Of a DNA stretch of 64,000 nucleotides, positions 18,177 to 27,421 are shown piece after piece (the stretch's first letter is position 1; each line of letters begins with the position of its first letter). The stretch spans positions 1 to 64,000 of the forward strand of contig JANLTO010000160.1 of NCBI GenBank assembly GCA_031362985.1, written 5' to 3'. The position numbers were made by a program, and so were the translations under genes. The notes under the pieces are model-generated. The model ran no database searches, was not told the origin of the DNA, and worked only from the letters and a program-made list of their open reading frames with translations. The stretch is from SHZL01 sp031362985 (GTDB lineage: Bacteria; Pseudomonadota; Gammaproteobacteria; Xanthomonadales; SZUA-36).

Positions 18177-18781
18177 AGGCTCTGCCTCCAAGAATAACAT
18201 TGCTGGTGATTCTGGCCATGTTCAGCATTCCGCTGGTGCTGGCCTGGCTGATGAACTCGGGCTCGATTAAGTATCAGTCCGGGGCCACGGTCAATTTGGG
18301 GACGCTGGTGTCGCCGGTCGTTCCGCTGGATTGGTCAAGCGTTCAGCCCGTTGCCCATGTCTCGGCAAGTTCCCTGTTTAACGGATTCTGGGTGATCCTT
18401 TATGCGGTTCCATCTGTGTGTAATGCAGAATGTCTTGAGCAGGTCACTCAGCTACGCCAGGTGCACCGTGCCTCGGGCAAGAACCAGAATCGCATAAGGA
18501 TTGCGTTACTTCTAGAGCCTTCGCTTTCCCAGGGTCAGATCGATGAACTACTGGCAGTAGACACGCAATTTAACCTGGTAGCAGACGCCTCAAAAGCTAC
18601 TCACACGGCACTTGCCCAAGCAAGCAGCGGAACTTCTAGTACAGGAGGGCTTTCCACCGTTTACCTCCTTGATCCACTTGGGAATATAATGATGACGTAC
18701 AATGGGGAAAATAGCCCGCACAGTCTGAGCAAAGACCTCAAAAGGCTCCTGACCTGGTCAACACTGGATAAACACTCATGA
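18173..18781 (+). CDS. Sco-like membrane-anchored thioredoxin-fold protein
   Basis: The 202-residue protein has one N-terminal membrane helix (about 8-28). The rest resembles the SCO1/SenC thioredoxin fold: a CxxxC pair at Cys83 and Cys87 (SVCNAECLEQ) and the strand STVYLLDPLGNIM (161-173). In true Sco proteins the copper-binding His lies five residues before the Tyr of that strand; here the position is Gly159. A normal Cu site is therefore unlikely, and a thiol-redox role at CuA is an inference. It overlaps SURF1 and ctaA by four bases each. No other Sco gene occurs in this window. Confidence 0.7.
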   Translation: MKALPPRITLLVILAMFSIPLVLAWLMNSGSIKYQSGATVNLGTLVSPVVPLDWSSVQPVAHVSASSLFNGFWVILYAVPSVCNAECLEQVTQLRQVHRASGKNQNRIRIALLLEPSLSQGQIDELLAVDTQFNLVADASKATHTALAQASSGTSSTGGLSTVYLLDPLGNIMMTYNGENSPHSLSKDLKRLLTWSTLDKHS

Positions 18782-19770
18782 ACCCTGGCCTGCACCGCCT
18801 GGCGGTTGCCGCCGCAATCGTGGCCTTCTGTGTCATCGTTCTTGGTGCTTTTGTCAGACTGTCCCACGCAGGGCTAGGTTGCCCGGACTGGCCAGGTTGC
18901 TATGGACACCTGACCTGGCCGGGTGAATCAGAAGAGATTTCCCAAGCCAATCAATCGTTTCCAGACCGCCCGGTCGAAGGTCACAAAGCATGGAAGGAAA
19001 TGGTGCATCGCTACCTGGCAAGTGCCCTGGTGCTGTTGGTGTTAAGCATTAATGTCCTGGCGTGGAAGCCATCTTATCGTAAGAGCGGGCAGCGCGTGCT
19101 TGCCGGACTCCTGCTGATCCTGATTCTCTTCCAGGCAGCGTTGGGAATGTGGACGGTCACACTGAGTTTGCTGCCCATCGTAGTCATGGGTCACCTGCTT
19201 GGGGGCCTTGCCACATTTGGACTGTTGGTTTGGCTTTCAAACCGCAGCAGTATAAAGGGTTACTTTGAGCCCAACCTGTCCATGCGGAAAATACGCCCGT
19301 GGATCGTTGCAGCATTGATCATGCTGGTCATCCAGATTTCGCTCGGTGGCTGGACCAGCGCAAATTATTCCGCACTCGCATGCCCGGATTTCCCAACTTG
19401 TCTGGGTTCATACTGGCCTGAAGCAGACTTCAGACAGGGCTTTAGCCCGGAACGCGAAATTGGCGTGAGCTATGAAGGCGGCGTTCTTGACCCTGCTGCT
19501 CGGGTTGCCATCCATCTGGCGCACCGCCTTGGGGCATTGATGACTCTGCTGATTCTCGTCACCGTTTCCTTACGCCTGATGCGCACTACTGCGATGCCTC
19601 GCAGCGGCCTGGTACTATTGGTGCTCGTTATCACTCAATTCTGCCTCGGCATCTTGAACATCATTCACGCCCTGCCGTTGGCAAATGCAGTTGCGCATAG
19701 CGGCGTGGCAGCCCTGTTACTTGCACAGTTAATCTGGTTATTGCACCAGTCCACACCGCGGCGGCGCTGA
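18778..19770 (+). CDS. ctaA: Heme A synthase (COX15/CtaA family)
   Basis: The 330-residue enzyme has about eight membrane helices and converts heme O to heme A by oxidising a methyl group. Seen are the GLGCPDWPGCYG motif after helix 1, a matching LACPDFPTCLGSYWP in the second half, and heme-ligand histidines (EMVHRYLAS, MGHLLGG, AHRLGALM, NIIHALPLANAVAHSG). The two halves are internally similar, as is usual. The start overlaps the Sco-like gene (ATGA), and ctaB follows after four bases, so the whole string is probably one transcript. Confidence 0.93.
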   Translation: MNPGLHRLAVAAAIVAFCVIVLGAFVRLSHAGLGCPDWPGCYGHLTWPGESEEISQANQSFPDRPVEGHKAWKEMVHRYLASALVLLVLSINVLAWKPSYRKSGQRVLAGLLLILILFQAALGMWTVTLSLLPIVVMGHLLGGLATFGLLVWLSNRSSIKGYFEPNLSMRKIRPWIVAALIMLVIQISLGGWTSANYSALACPDFPTCLGSYWPEADFRQGFSPEREIGVSYEGGVLDPAARVAIHLAHRLGALMTLLILVTVSLRLMRTTAMPRSGLVLLVLVITQFCLGILNIIHALPLANAVAHSGVAALLLAQLIWLLHQSTPRRR

Positions 19771-19774
19771 ATTC

Positions 19775-20659
19775 ATGATTTCTCAATTTCACCGCTATTT
19801 TGAGTTGTGCAAGCCAAAGGTGGTGGCACTGATCATCTTCACGGCAATCGTGGGAATGTTCCTGGCAACGCCTGGCTTGCCGCCACTGAGCGCGTTGCTG
19901 GCGGGAACCATCGGAATCGGATTGGCGGCATCTTCTGCCGCTGCGATCAATCACCTGCTCGATCAACGCATCGATGCAGTCATGGTGCGCACGCGAAACC
20001 GGCCTTTGCCCACCGGAGGACTGAAGACCAGCCAGGTGTTCATATTTGCGCTCGTTCTTTGCATCGTCGCAATGCTGACACTCATATTATTCGTTAACGC
20101 CCTTACCGCGGCTTTGACGTTTTTCTCACTGATTGGATACGCAGTTATCTATACCCTCTGGCTCAAAAGGGCGACCCCGCAAAACATCGTGATTGGTGGC
20201 GCCGCGGGCGCAGCGCCACCCGTGTTGGGCTGGACTGCCGTAACAGATAGCGTTGACCCGGCCGCGTTGTTACTCTTCCTGATCATTTTTGTCTGGACAC
20301 CGCCGCATTTTTGGGCGCTGGCAATCCACCGCAGACTGGATTACGCAGCGGTCGACATCCCAATGTTGCCGGTCACACATGGTGTTGAATTTACCCGCTG
20401 GCACATTCTTTTTTACACTGTGCTTCTGACAATTGTGACCACCCTGCCCTACTTGACCGGCATGAGCGGGTTGCTGTACCTGGCTGGTGTGAGTGTTCTC
20501 AATGCAGGTTTTCTGTGGTACGCCGCAAGAATGGTGTTGGATAACGATGCAAGTGCTACTGAAGTGCTTCCTATGGAGACATTTCACTACTCGGTCCAGT
20601 ACCTGATGTTTCTTTTCGCGTTCTTGCTTGGCGACCACTACCTGCAGAATTTTGTTTAA
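19775..20659 (+). CDS. ctaB: Protoheme IX farnesyltransferase (heme O synthase)
   Basis: The 294-residue integral membrane prenyltransferase attaches a farnesyl chain to heme B to make heme O, the substrate of CtaA. The UbiA-type Asp motif is NHLLDQRIDAVMVRTRNRP, and a second acidic region is FVWTPPHFWALAIHRRLDY. About seven to nine helices are evident. It ends the oxidase and heme A cluster. The 64-base gap to gcvP contains two copies of CCATGG separated by five bases but no T-run. Confidence 0.94.
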   Translation: MISQFHRYFELCKPKVVALIIFTAIVGMFLATPGLPPLSALLAGTIGIGLAASSAAAINHLLDQRIDAVMVRTRNRPLPTGGLKTSQVFIFALVLCIVAMLTLILFVNALTAALTFFSLIGYAVIYTLWLKRATPQNIVIGGAAGAAPPVLGWTAVTDSVDPAALLLFLIIFVWTPPHFWALAIHRRLDYAAVDIPMLPVTHGVEFTRWHILFYTVLLTIVTTLPYLTGMSGLLYLAGVSVLNAGFLWYAARMVLDNDASATEVLPMETFHYSVQYLMFLFAFLLGDHYLQNFV

Positions 20660-20723
20660 CAATATACCGTCCATGGGAAAGCCATGGCATTGATGTTTCA
20701 AACAAGGCATATGGAGCCCAGCA

Positions 20724-23648
20724 TTGAAAAAGCAAGAACGCCAAGCTGCAATCCCTGACTCCCCTCTGAGAAAATTGGAGGATCACGGCGAATTTGTCAC
20801 CCGCCATGTAGGCCCGCGGGAAGAGGATATCCAGCACATGCTGGCTGCGGTGGGCGCGCAGTCGCTGGAACATTTGATCGAGACCACCTTGCCGCCGGTG
20901 ATACAACTACAGGAACCGCTGGACCTTCCGCGCGCGAGGAATGAAACGGAAACCCTGCAACGCTTGCGGGAAATGGCTGCGCAAAACCGGGTGTTGCATA
21001 GCATGATAGGAATGGGCTACCACGAAACCGTGCTGCCGTCGGTAATCCAGAGAAACGTGCTTGAAAATCCCGGATGGTACACGGCCTACACCCCCTACCA
21101 GGCTGAAATATCCCAGGGCCGGCTCGAAGCCTTGTTGAATTTTCAGCAGATGATTTGTGACCTGACGGGCATGCCCATCGCCAATGCGTCTTTGCTCGAT
21201 GAAGCGACCGCGGCAGCGGAAGCCATGTCCATGCTGCAGCGCGTCAATCGGAAGTCCAAATCGAACCGGTTCCTGGTGGCCTCGAATGTGCTGCCCCAGA
21301 CGCACGATGTGGTTCAAAACCGCGCTGCCCAGTTCGGCATAGAGATCGCGACCGGGGACCCCGCCAGGCTACTTCAGGAAAATGAAGCTTTCGGGATACT
21401 GCTTCAATACCCAGGCACCGATGGAGAAATAGCCGACTACAAAGAAATGATCCAACAGGCCCATGAGCAAGGCGTGCTCGTTGCCGTGGCCACTGACCTG
21501 ATGAGCCTTGTTTTGCTCACGCCGCCCGGGGAAATGGGCGCCGATGTGGTACTTGGCTCAGCGCAACGTTTCGGTGTACCCATGTGCTACGGCGGGCCCC
21601 ACGCTGCGTTTTTTTCGACCCGGGACGAGCATAAACGAGCCTTGCCCGGGCGCATTATCGGCATGTCGCAAGACACTGCGGGCCGCCCGGCAATGCGCAT
21701 GGCGCTGCAGACTCGTGAGCAACATATCCGTCGCGACAAGGCTACAAGCAATATCTGCACAGCCCAGGCCCTGCTGGCCGTAATCAGTGGCATGTATGCC
21801 GTCTGGCACGGACGCGAGCGCCTGAAGAAAATCGCCCGGCGCATTCACAGACTAACGAGCCTGCTGGTACATGGTACTGTGCAGGCAGGGTTCAGACCTG
21901 AATCAAGCACCTGGTTTGACACAGTGACGTTCAAGCTTGATGCCAGCCAGGCAGATGCGATTTATCACAGAGCGCAAGATGCCGGAATCAACCTGCGCCG
22001 TGATGGCAAGACAGTGATCGGGCTTAGCGTCAATGAAAAGACTACCCGCAAGCACATCGAAGCACTGCTGCAAGCATTTACCGGCGAGTCTGCCCCAATC
22101 AACATGGCATCACTTGACCAGCAGCTGGTAGATTCCATTGTGGCGATTCCACCGAATCTGCTTCGCACCAGCGATTTCCTGCAACACCCGGTTTTCTATC
22201 GCTATCACTCCGAAACCGAGATGCTGCGCTACCTGAAGCGCCTGGAAAACAAGGATATGTCACTGGCCCACGCCATGATTTCGCTCGGCTCGTGCACCAT
22301 GAAACTCAATGCCACCACGGAAATGATTCCCATCACCTGGGCAGAGTTCAGTGATATCCACCCATTTGCACCGCTGGACCAAGCCCAAGGATATCAGCAG
22401 CTGTTGCGCGAGCTTGAAAGCATGCTGGTGGTTTGTACCGGCTACGATGCAGTCTCCCTGCAGCCCAATGCCGGCTCCCAGGGGGAATATGCGGGTTTGC
22501 TCGCAATTAAGCTATACCACGAGTCCCGCGGAGACGCTCAACGAACTGTTTGCCTGATACCCTCATCAGCTCATGGCACCAATCCGGCCAGCGCGGCAAT
22601 GGCAGGAATGACCATCGTTGTAGTCAAGTGCGACAGCAACGGAAATGTAGACTTGAATGACCTGAAGGAAAAAGCCCGGGCCAGCGCGGAAAATCTCTCT
22701 GCACTCATGATCACCTACCCTTCCACCCATGGTGTGTTCGAGGAAGACATCAGAGAAATTTGCGATATCGTCCATGAATTCGGTGGGCAGGTGTATCTCG
22801 ATGGCGCAAACATGAACGCGCTGGTTGGCTGCGCCGCACCGGGTAAATTCGGAGCTGATGTCTCGCATCTGAACCTGCATAAAACGTTTTGTATACCGCA
22901 TGGTGGAGGTGGGCCGGGTGTAGGTCCCATCTGCGTAGGTAAGCACCTGGAGCCATTCCTCCCGGGACACAGCGTGGTGCAGATGGAAGGTCGCTTTGCC
23001 CATAATCCCGCGGTCTCTGCAGCGCCATGGGGCAGCGCCGGAATTCTGCCCATTTCCTGGGCATACATAGCCATGATGGGGCGCGATGGACTCACGCGAG
23101 CGACCCAGGTCGCCATTCTCAGCGCCAACTACATAGCCAAACGGCTATCTACCGCTTATCCGGTTCTGTACACAGGGCGAAACGGCAGAGTAGCGCATGA
23201 GTGCATCATTGACCTGAGGCCATTCAAAGAATCCTGCGGCATCAGCGAAGAAGACGTGGCAAAACGCCTGATTGATTACGGCTTTCATTCCCCCACGATG
23301 TCTTTTCCGGTTCCCGGCACGCTCATGATTGAACCCACGGAAAGCGAGTCTCTGGCCGAAGTTGAAAGGTTTATAGAAGCCTTACTGAGCATCCGCGAAG
23401 AAATCCGCGCCGTCGAATCCGGGAAGTCAGACTCCCTGGACAATCCCCTGAAGAACGCCCCTCACACGGTGGAGGACATTGCGGGCAAGTGGACCCATGC
23501 TTACGACAGGCGCCAGGCGGTCTACCCGGTCAGCGGATTGATTGGTCACAAGTTCTGGCCGTCGGTTGGTCGCATAGACAACGTACACGGCGATCGCAAC
23601 CTGGTGTGCACTTGTCCGCCCATGGAGGTGTGGATGGCAATGCAATAG
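20724..23648 (+). CDS. gcvP: Glycine dehydrogenase (decarboxylating), P protein
   Basis: A 974-residue PLP enzyme that decarboxylates glycine and passes the aminomethyl group to the lipoyl arm of GcvH. The single-chain form with both halves is present. The PLP lysine is Lys720 in HLNLHKTFCIPHGGGGPG. The only reasonable start is TTG at 20724, with GGAG about eight bases upstream; a nearby ATG at 20711 is out of frame. GcvT and GcvH are not next to it, so the rest of the cleavage system must be elsewhere. It lies 64 bases behind ctaB and may be read through from the oxidase operon. Confidence 0.95.
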   Translation: MKKQERQAAIPDSPLRKLEDHGEFVTRHVGPREEDIQHMLAAVGAQSLEHLIETTLPPVIQLQEPLDLPRARNETETLQRLREMAAQNRVLHSMIGMGYHETVLPSVIQRNVLENPGWYTAYTPYQAEISQGRLEALLNFQQMICDLTGMPIANASLLDEATAAAEAMSMLQRVNRKSKSNRFLVASNVLPQTHDVVQNRAAQFGIEIATGDPARLLQENEAFGILLQYPGTDGEIADYKEMIQQAHEQGVLVAVATDLMSLVLLTPPGEMGADVVLGSAQRFGVPMCYGGPHAAFFSTRDEHKRALPGRIIGMSQDTAGRPAMRMALQTREQHIRRDKATSNICTAQALLAVISGMYAVWHGRERLKKIARRIHRLTSLLVHGTVQAGFRPESSTWFDTVTFKLDASQADAIYHRAQDAGINLRRDGKTVIGLSVNEKTTRKHIEALLQAFTGESAPINMASLDQQLVDSIVAIPPNLLRTSDFLQHPVFYRYHSETEMLRYLKRLENKDMSLAHAMISLGSCTMKLNATTEMIPITWAEFSDIHPFAPLDQAQGYQQLLRELESMLVVCTGYDAVSLQPNAGSQGEYAGLLAIKLYHESRGDAQRTVCLIPSSAHGTNPASAAMAGMTIVVVKCDSNGNVDLNDLKEKARASAENLSALMITYPSTHGVFEEDIREICDIVHEFGGQVYLDGANMNALVGCAAPGKFGADVSHLNLHKTFCIPHGGGGPGVGPICVGKHLEPFLPGHSVVQMEGRFAHNPAVSAAPWGSAGILPISWAYIAMMGRDGLTRATQVAILSANYIAKRLSTAYPVLYTGRNGRVAHECIIDLRPFKESCGISEEDVAKRLIDYGFHSPTMSFPVPGTLMIEPTESESLAEVERFIEALLSIREEIRAVESGKSDSLDNPLKNAPHTVEDIAGKWTHAYDRRQAVYPVSGLIGHKFWPSVGRIDNVHGDRNLVCTCPPMEVWMAMQ

Positions 23649-23654
23649 GAGCCG

Positions 23655-26270
23655 TCAGTCCTGCCTGACAGGAGCGCCTCTGGGGTCCAGGAACAGTTCC
23701 TCTGCCGGACGACGTCGATTATAGTGCGAAGCCATTACGCGGCCGTACGCGCCTGTATTGGCAATCAGGACTACATCTCCTTCAACAGTGGGTGGCAGCA
23801 AGCGACTTTCCCCCAGCACATCCCCTGACTCACAAATCGGCCCGACAACACGACAGTGCACAGTCGCAGGATGATCAAGCCTGCTGAGATTAATGATTTC
23901 GTGGTACGAGCCATACAATGCGGGGCGGATTAGCGAATTCATTCCAGTAGCGACCCCGACGTAATGGAGATTACCCTTGTCCTTCAGTTGCGTCACGCGC
24001 GCGAGCAGAACCCCCCCATTGGCAACCAAATACCGTCCCGGCTCAAGCCATAATTCAACATCGACGCCAACCATGGCTGCGCGTAAAACCTCATCCAGGC
24101 GTTCGAGGTCAAAGCCAGGCTGATCCGGATGATCGGGAACCCCCATACCGCCACCGAGGTCCAGCACCCTTACTGCCGGAAAGCGCGGAAGCACGGCCAG
24201 CAAACGCTGTAACTGCTCCTGCCAGACGGATGGATCAATAACCCCACTGCCGGTATGTGCATGCAATCCGGTAACTTGAATATGATGTTTCTGCAGGTAG
24301 CCTGAAAGCTCGCTCGTCTGCTCAAGGCTGATTCCAAATTTGGATTCTTTTCCGGAAGTAATGACCTTGCGATGATGGCCATGGCCGCTTTCCAAATCCA
24401 GCCGCAGAAATAATTCCCGACCGGCAAACAAATCCGGCCACTGCTGCAGCACCCAGGAATTGTCCACAGTTATTCTTACGCCAGCTTCAATTCCCTTTGC
24501 GTATTCTTCGCGTGGTGCGAAGTTCGGAGTAAACAGGATATCCGCCGGATTGAGTCCAGGGACAACCGACAGCACGTGCTCAACCTCAGCAAAAGAAACA
24601 CATTCAAAACCCAGTCCCCGCAGCGCCAGGGTTTGCAAAATACGAGGATGATCATTGGCTTTGACGGAATAAAGCACTCGATGGACCGAGCGCAATGCCA
24701 ACAGCTGCTGCGCCGCTATGCGAACAATGTCGAGGTCATAGACATAGGCACATTCGCGCTGACCGAATGCAACAAGTAGCTCCGCTGAACGCTTACGCCA
24801 CCATTCAGGGCTTTTGCTGACGCCACTTGTGCTTTTGTTCAGCTCCGCCCAACTCGGACCAAACTCTGCCCTGCTGCCAGCCTGGGATGAGATGAGGGTC
24901 TGGTGAAGTTTACGCACCAGGTTATCTGCGTGCTCCGCATCAACGACCAAGGTAAGGTTCAGGTCATTAGCCGACTGGGTCACCAGGTGAACATTCCGGT
25001 CCTGGAACAGATCGAGCGCACTGGACAGTTTTCCAAGTATGGTACGTATGGCATTCCCTACCATGCTGATGGAAACGCAATCCGTTTTCACACTCACCTG
25101 GCATAAACCGGAAAGATCATCAATAAATCGGGTGAATCGTGATCCATCAGTATCAGCTGCGGACTCCGGATCCAGGGTTACCGTTACGGTGGATTCTGAA
25201 GTAGAAATCAGGTCCACCGAGTACTTATGCTCCTTGAAAACCGCAAATGCATCCGCAAGAAACCCAGCCTGGCGCCACATCGCAGGGTCCTCCATCGTAA
25301 TCAGGATAATTCCCTTGCGACTGACAACTCCTTTTACTTGAGGCTGAGATTCACGATCACGTAAACCAATTCGAGTTCCGGGAAATTCCGGATGCCGCGT
25401 GTCTTTGATCCAGAGTGGAATATTATGCCGGCGCGCGGGCTGGATGCTCGGCGGGTGAAGAACTTTGGCACCCATGGATGCCAGTTCCTGTGCTTCGCTA
25501 TATCCCAAATGATTGAGTAACCTGGCTTCAGGCACAACGCGGGGATCTGCGGTAAACATTCCAGGTACATCGGTCCAGATTTCGAGTACTTCGGCTTGTA
25601 ACCTGGCGGCAAAGCACGCCGCAGACGTGTCCGAGCCTCCGCGTCCCAGAAGGCACGTCTCGCCTTGGTGCCCTGATACGATAAACCCCTGTGTGATGTG
25701 CACCTGCCCAATCGCGGCCAGCCGTGCCTCGAGAGCCGGATCTTCCTCATCCGAGCAGCGCACTGACAAGGGCGAGTGTGCATCGCCGACTGCCGCATGC
25801 AGCCATTGCCGGGCATCCAGCAGGTTTGCGGGCAAACCAAACTGCCGCAAGACCTCCACGCCAATTGAACTCGACATGAGTTCACCGTGTGCCCACACCA
25901 CTGCACGATCACCAGCGCTGCATGGGAACTGGACCCCGGCGCACAGGCGAATCAAATCTTCGAGGTACTGAGTAAATGCTGAATGCTGCTCAATTCCCAA
26001 TTGAGCAATCAAGTTCTGATGCTGCCGGTTGATCTCTATGAGGACTTCCTCCCGACCGGCTTTACTCACTTCATTTGCAAGGCGGCCCAGCAGATCCGTG
26101 ACTCCGGAAAGGGCTGACACAACGACCAGAATGTGCCGGCCTGATTCAATCGCGTTATGCACCTGCGCTGATATGGTTTTCCAGTACTGGGGAGAACTGA
26201 CACTGGTTCCACCAAACTTCAACACGCGCCAGGGGCGGCCTGATGCCCTTCGCAACTCACGGTCTTGCAT
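23655..26270 (-). CDS. Bifunctional aspartate kinase / diaminopimelate decarboxylase
   Basis: An 871-residue fusion of the first and last enzymes of lysine synthesis. The aspartokinase part (about 12-290) has the ATP motif KFGGTSVSS, followed by ACT regulatory domains (about 305-455) that may sense lysine. The decarboxylase part (about 480-870) is an alanine-racemase-like barrel with PLP Lys537 in YSVKANDHP and the HAHTGSGV, GGGMGVP and CESGDVLGE motifs. Both active sites look intact. Such fusions are known in Xanthomonadaceae. ATG 26270 has AGGAG six bases upstream. Its stop lies only six bases from the convergent gcvP stop. Confidence 0.92.
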   Translation of the reverse strand: MQDRELRRASGRPWRVLKFGGTSVSSPQYWKTISAQVHNAIESGRHILVVVSALSGVTDLLGRLANEVSKAGREEVLIEINRQHQNLIAQLGIEQHSAFTQYLEDLIRLCAGVQFPCSAGDRAVVWAHGELMSSSIGVEVLRQFGLPANLLDARQWLHAAVGDAHSPLSVRCSDEEDPALEARLAAIGQVHITQGFIVSGHQGETCLLGRGGSDTSAACFAARLQAEVLEIWTDVPGMFTADPRVVPEARLLNHLGYSEAQELASMGAKVLHPPSIQPARRHNIPLWIKDTRHPEFPGTRIGLRDRESQPQVKGVVSRKGIILITMEDPAMWRQAGFLADAFAVFKEHKYSVDLISTSESTVTVTLDPESAADTDGSRFTRFIDDLSGLCQVSVKTDCVSISMVGNAIRTILGKLSSALDLFQDRNVHLVTQSANDLNLTLVVDAEHADNLVRKLHQTLISSQAGSRAEFGPSWAELNKSTSGVSKSPEWWRKRSAELLVAFGQRECAYVYDLDIVRIAAQQLLALRSVHRVLYSVKANDHPRILQTLALRGLGFECVSFAEVEHVLSVVPGLNPADILFTPNFAPREEYAKGIEAGVRITVDNSWVLQQWPDLFAGRELFLRLDLESGHGHHRKVITSGKESKFGISLEQTSELSGYLQKHHIQVTGLHAHTGSGVIDPSVWQEQLQRLLAVLPRFPAVRVLDLGGGMGVPDHPDQPGFDLERLDEVLRAAMVGVDVELWLEPGRYLVANGGVLLARVTQLKDKGNLHYVGVATGMNSLIRPALYGSYHEIINLSRLDHPATVHCRVVGPICESGDVLGESRLLPPTVEGDVVLIANTGAYGRVMASHYNRRRPAEELFLDPRGAPVRQD

Positions 26271-26299
26271 GTCTACTCCTGTAATGAATTGCATGTTGA

Positions 26300-26329
26300 A
26301 ACTAAAACGGCCTCCGCAGAGGAGGCCGT
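26300..26329 (-). terminator. Rho-independent terminator after rpoH
   Basis: A perfect 9-bp stem (ACGGCCTCC and GGAGGCCGT, loop of five) is followed on the minus strand by TTTTAGTTT. It lies 26 bases past the rpoH stop, inside the leader of the downstream fusion gene. The lysine-pathway gene would then need its own promoter between here and 26270, or partial read-through. Confidence 0.8.
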
Positions 26330-26355
26330 CTCGGTGCTACCAGTTCCCTGCAAAA

Positions 26356-27219
26356 TCAGGCTGTCATCGACACTCTCAGCTTCCGCAGGGCATTGGCTTC
26401 GAGTTGGCGAATACGCTCTGCTGAAACATTGTATCTGTCCGCCAGTTCCTGCAAGGTAACCTTGTTTTCATCCTGCAGCCATCGGCAACGAATGATGTCC
26501 TGGCTTCTTTCGTCAAGTTCATCCAGGCCTGAGTACAACAGGGTATCACTGTGGATCTGCCAGTCTTCATCCTCTGCAGCGCTTTCAGGGCCCTGCAGGT
26601 GACTGACGAGAAATGCAGCCGGCGCAACATGAGGTGAATCTTCGTCTGTATTGGCCTGCAAATCGAAACCAACATCCTGGCCTGATAATCGCGATTCCAT
26701 TTCAAGGACTACTTCCGGCTTCACACCAAGATCACCGGCAACGGCGGTAACTTCGTCATAGCTGAGCCAGCCAAGGCGTTTCTTGGACTTGCGCAAATTG
26801 AAAAACAATTTTCTCTGCGCTTTGGTCGTGGCAACTTTAACGATGCGCCAATTGCGCAAAATAAACTCGTGCATCTCTGCGCGAATCCAATGGACAGCAA
26901 ACGAAACCAGGCGAACTCCGTGATCCGGGTCAAAACGCTTGACTGCTTTCATCAATCCGATGTTGCCTTCCTGGATCAAATCACCCAAAGGCAAACCATA
27001 TCCGGTATAACCCTTAGCTACATGGACAACAAAACGTAAATGCGCCAACACCATGTGACGGGCGGCCTCCAAATCGTCTTCGTCTCTGTAGCGACGGGCG
27101 AGTTCCTGTTCCAATTCCAGTGTCAAGACCGGGATCTTATTGACTTCCTGAATGTAGGCATCAAGGCTGCCCGTTCCCGCAAGGGCTAACAGGCGACTCG
27201 GTACTAATTCTTTACTCAT
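26356..27219 (-). CDS. rpoH: RNA polymerase sigma-32 factor (heat shock)
   Basis: A 287-residue alternative sigma factor directing transcription of heat-shock genes. Region 2 is seen in LGDLIQEGNIGLMKAVKRFD, and the RpoH box in QRKLFFNLRKSKKRLGWLS, which separates RpoH from other sigma-70 members. The C-terminal helix-turn-helix (region 4.2) is in TLQELADRYNVSAERIRQLE. ATG 27219 has an AGGAGGG ribosome site three bases before it. The 202-base gap to ftsX contains A/T-rich sequence; a promoter is expected there, but I could not pick one with confidence. Confidence 0.95.
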   Translation of the reverse strand: MSKELVPSRLLALAGTGSLDAYIQEVNKIPVLTLELEQELARRYRDEDDLEAARHMVLAHLRFVVHVAKGYTGYGLPLGDLIQEGNIGLMKAVKRFDPDHGVRLVSFAVHWIRAEMHEFILRNWRIVKVATTKAQRKLFFNLRKSKKRLGWLSYDEVTAVAGDLGVKPEVVLEMESRLSGQDVGFDLQANTDEDSPHVAPAAFLVSHLQGPESAAEDEDWQIHSDTLLYSGLDELDERSQDIIRCRWLQDENKVTLQELADRYNVSAERIRQLEANALRKLRVSMTA

Positions 27220-27421
27220 AAACCCTCCTGAACAACGAAGAAGCATATCACACCATGCTATCGACGGGCCATGCCTGAACTAACTTTCACATGATCGGAT
27301 GATGCTGCAGGCGGTCATGCAAAAATTGTTAATGACGGTTGGTTCGACCGTAAAAGTAGAGTATTGTTCAGAATATTACTTCCTTTAAAATCATATAGTT
27401 ATATCTCTGCTGATCTCGATG

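Noticed and set aside
20671..20687. CCATGG-GAAAG-CCATGG as a terminator after ctaB
   Set aside because: The stem is only six pairs and no T-run follows; the repeats may be chance.
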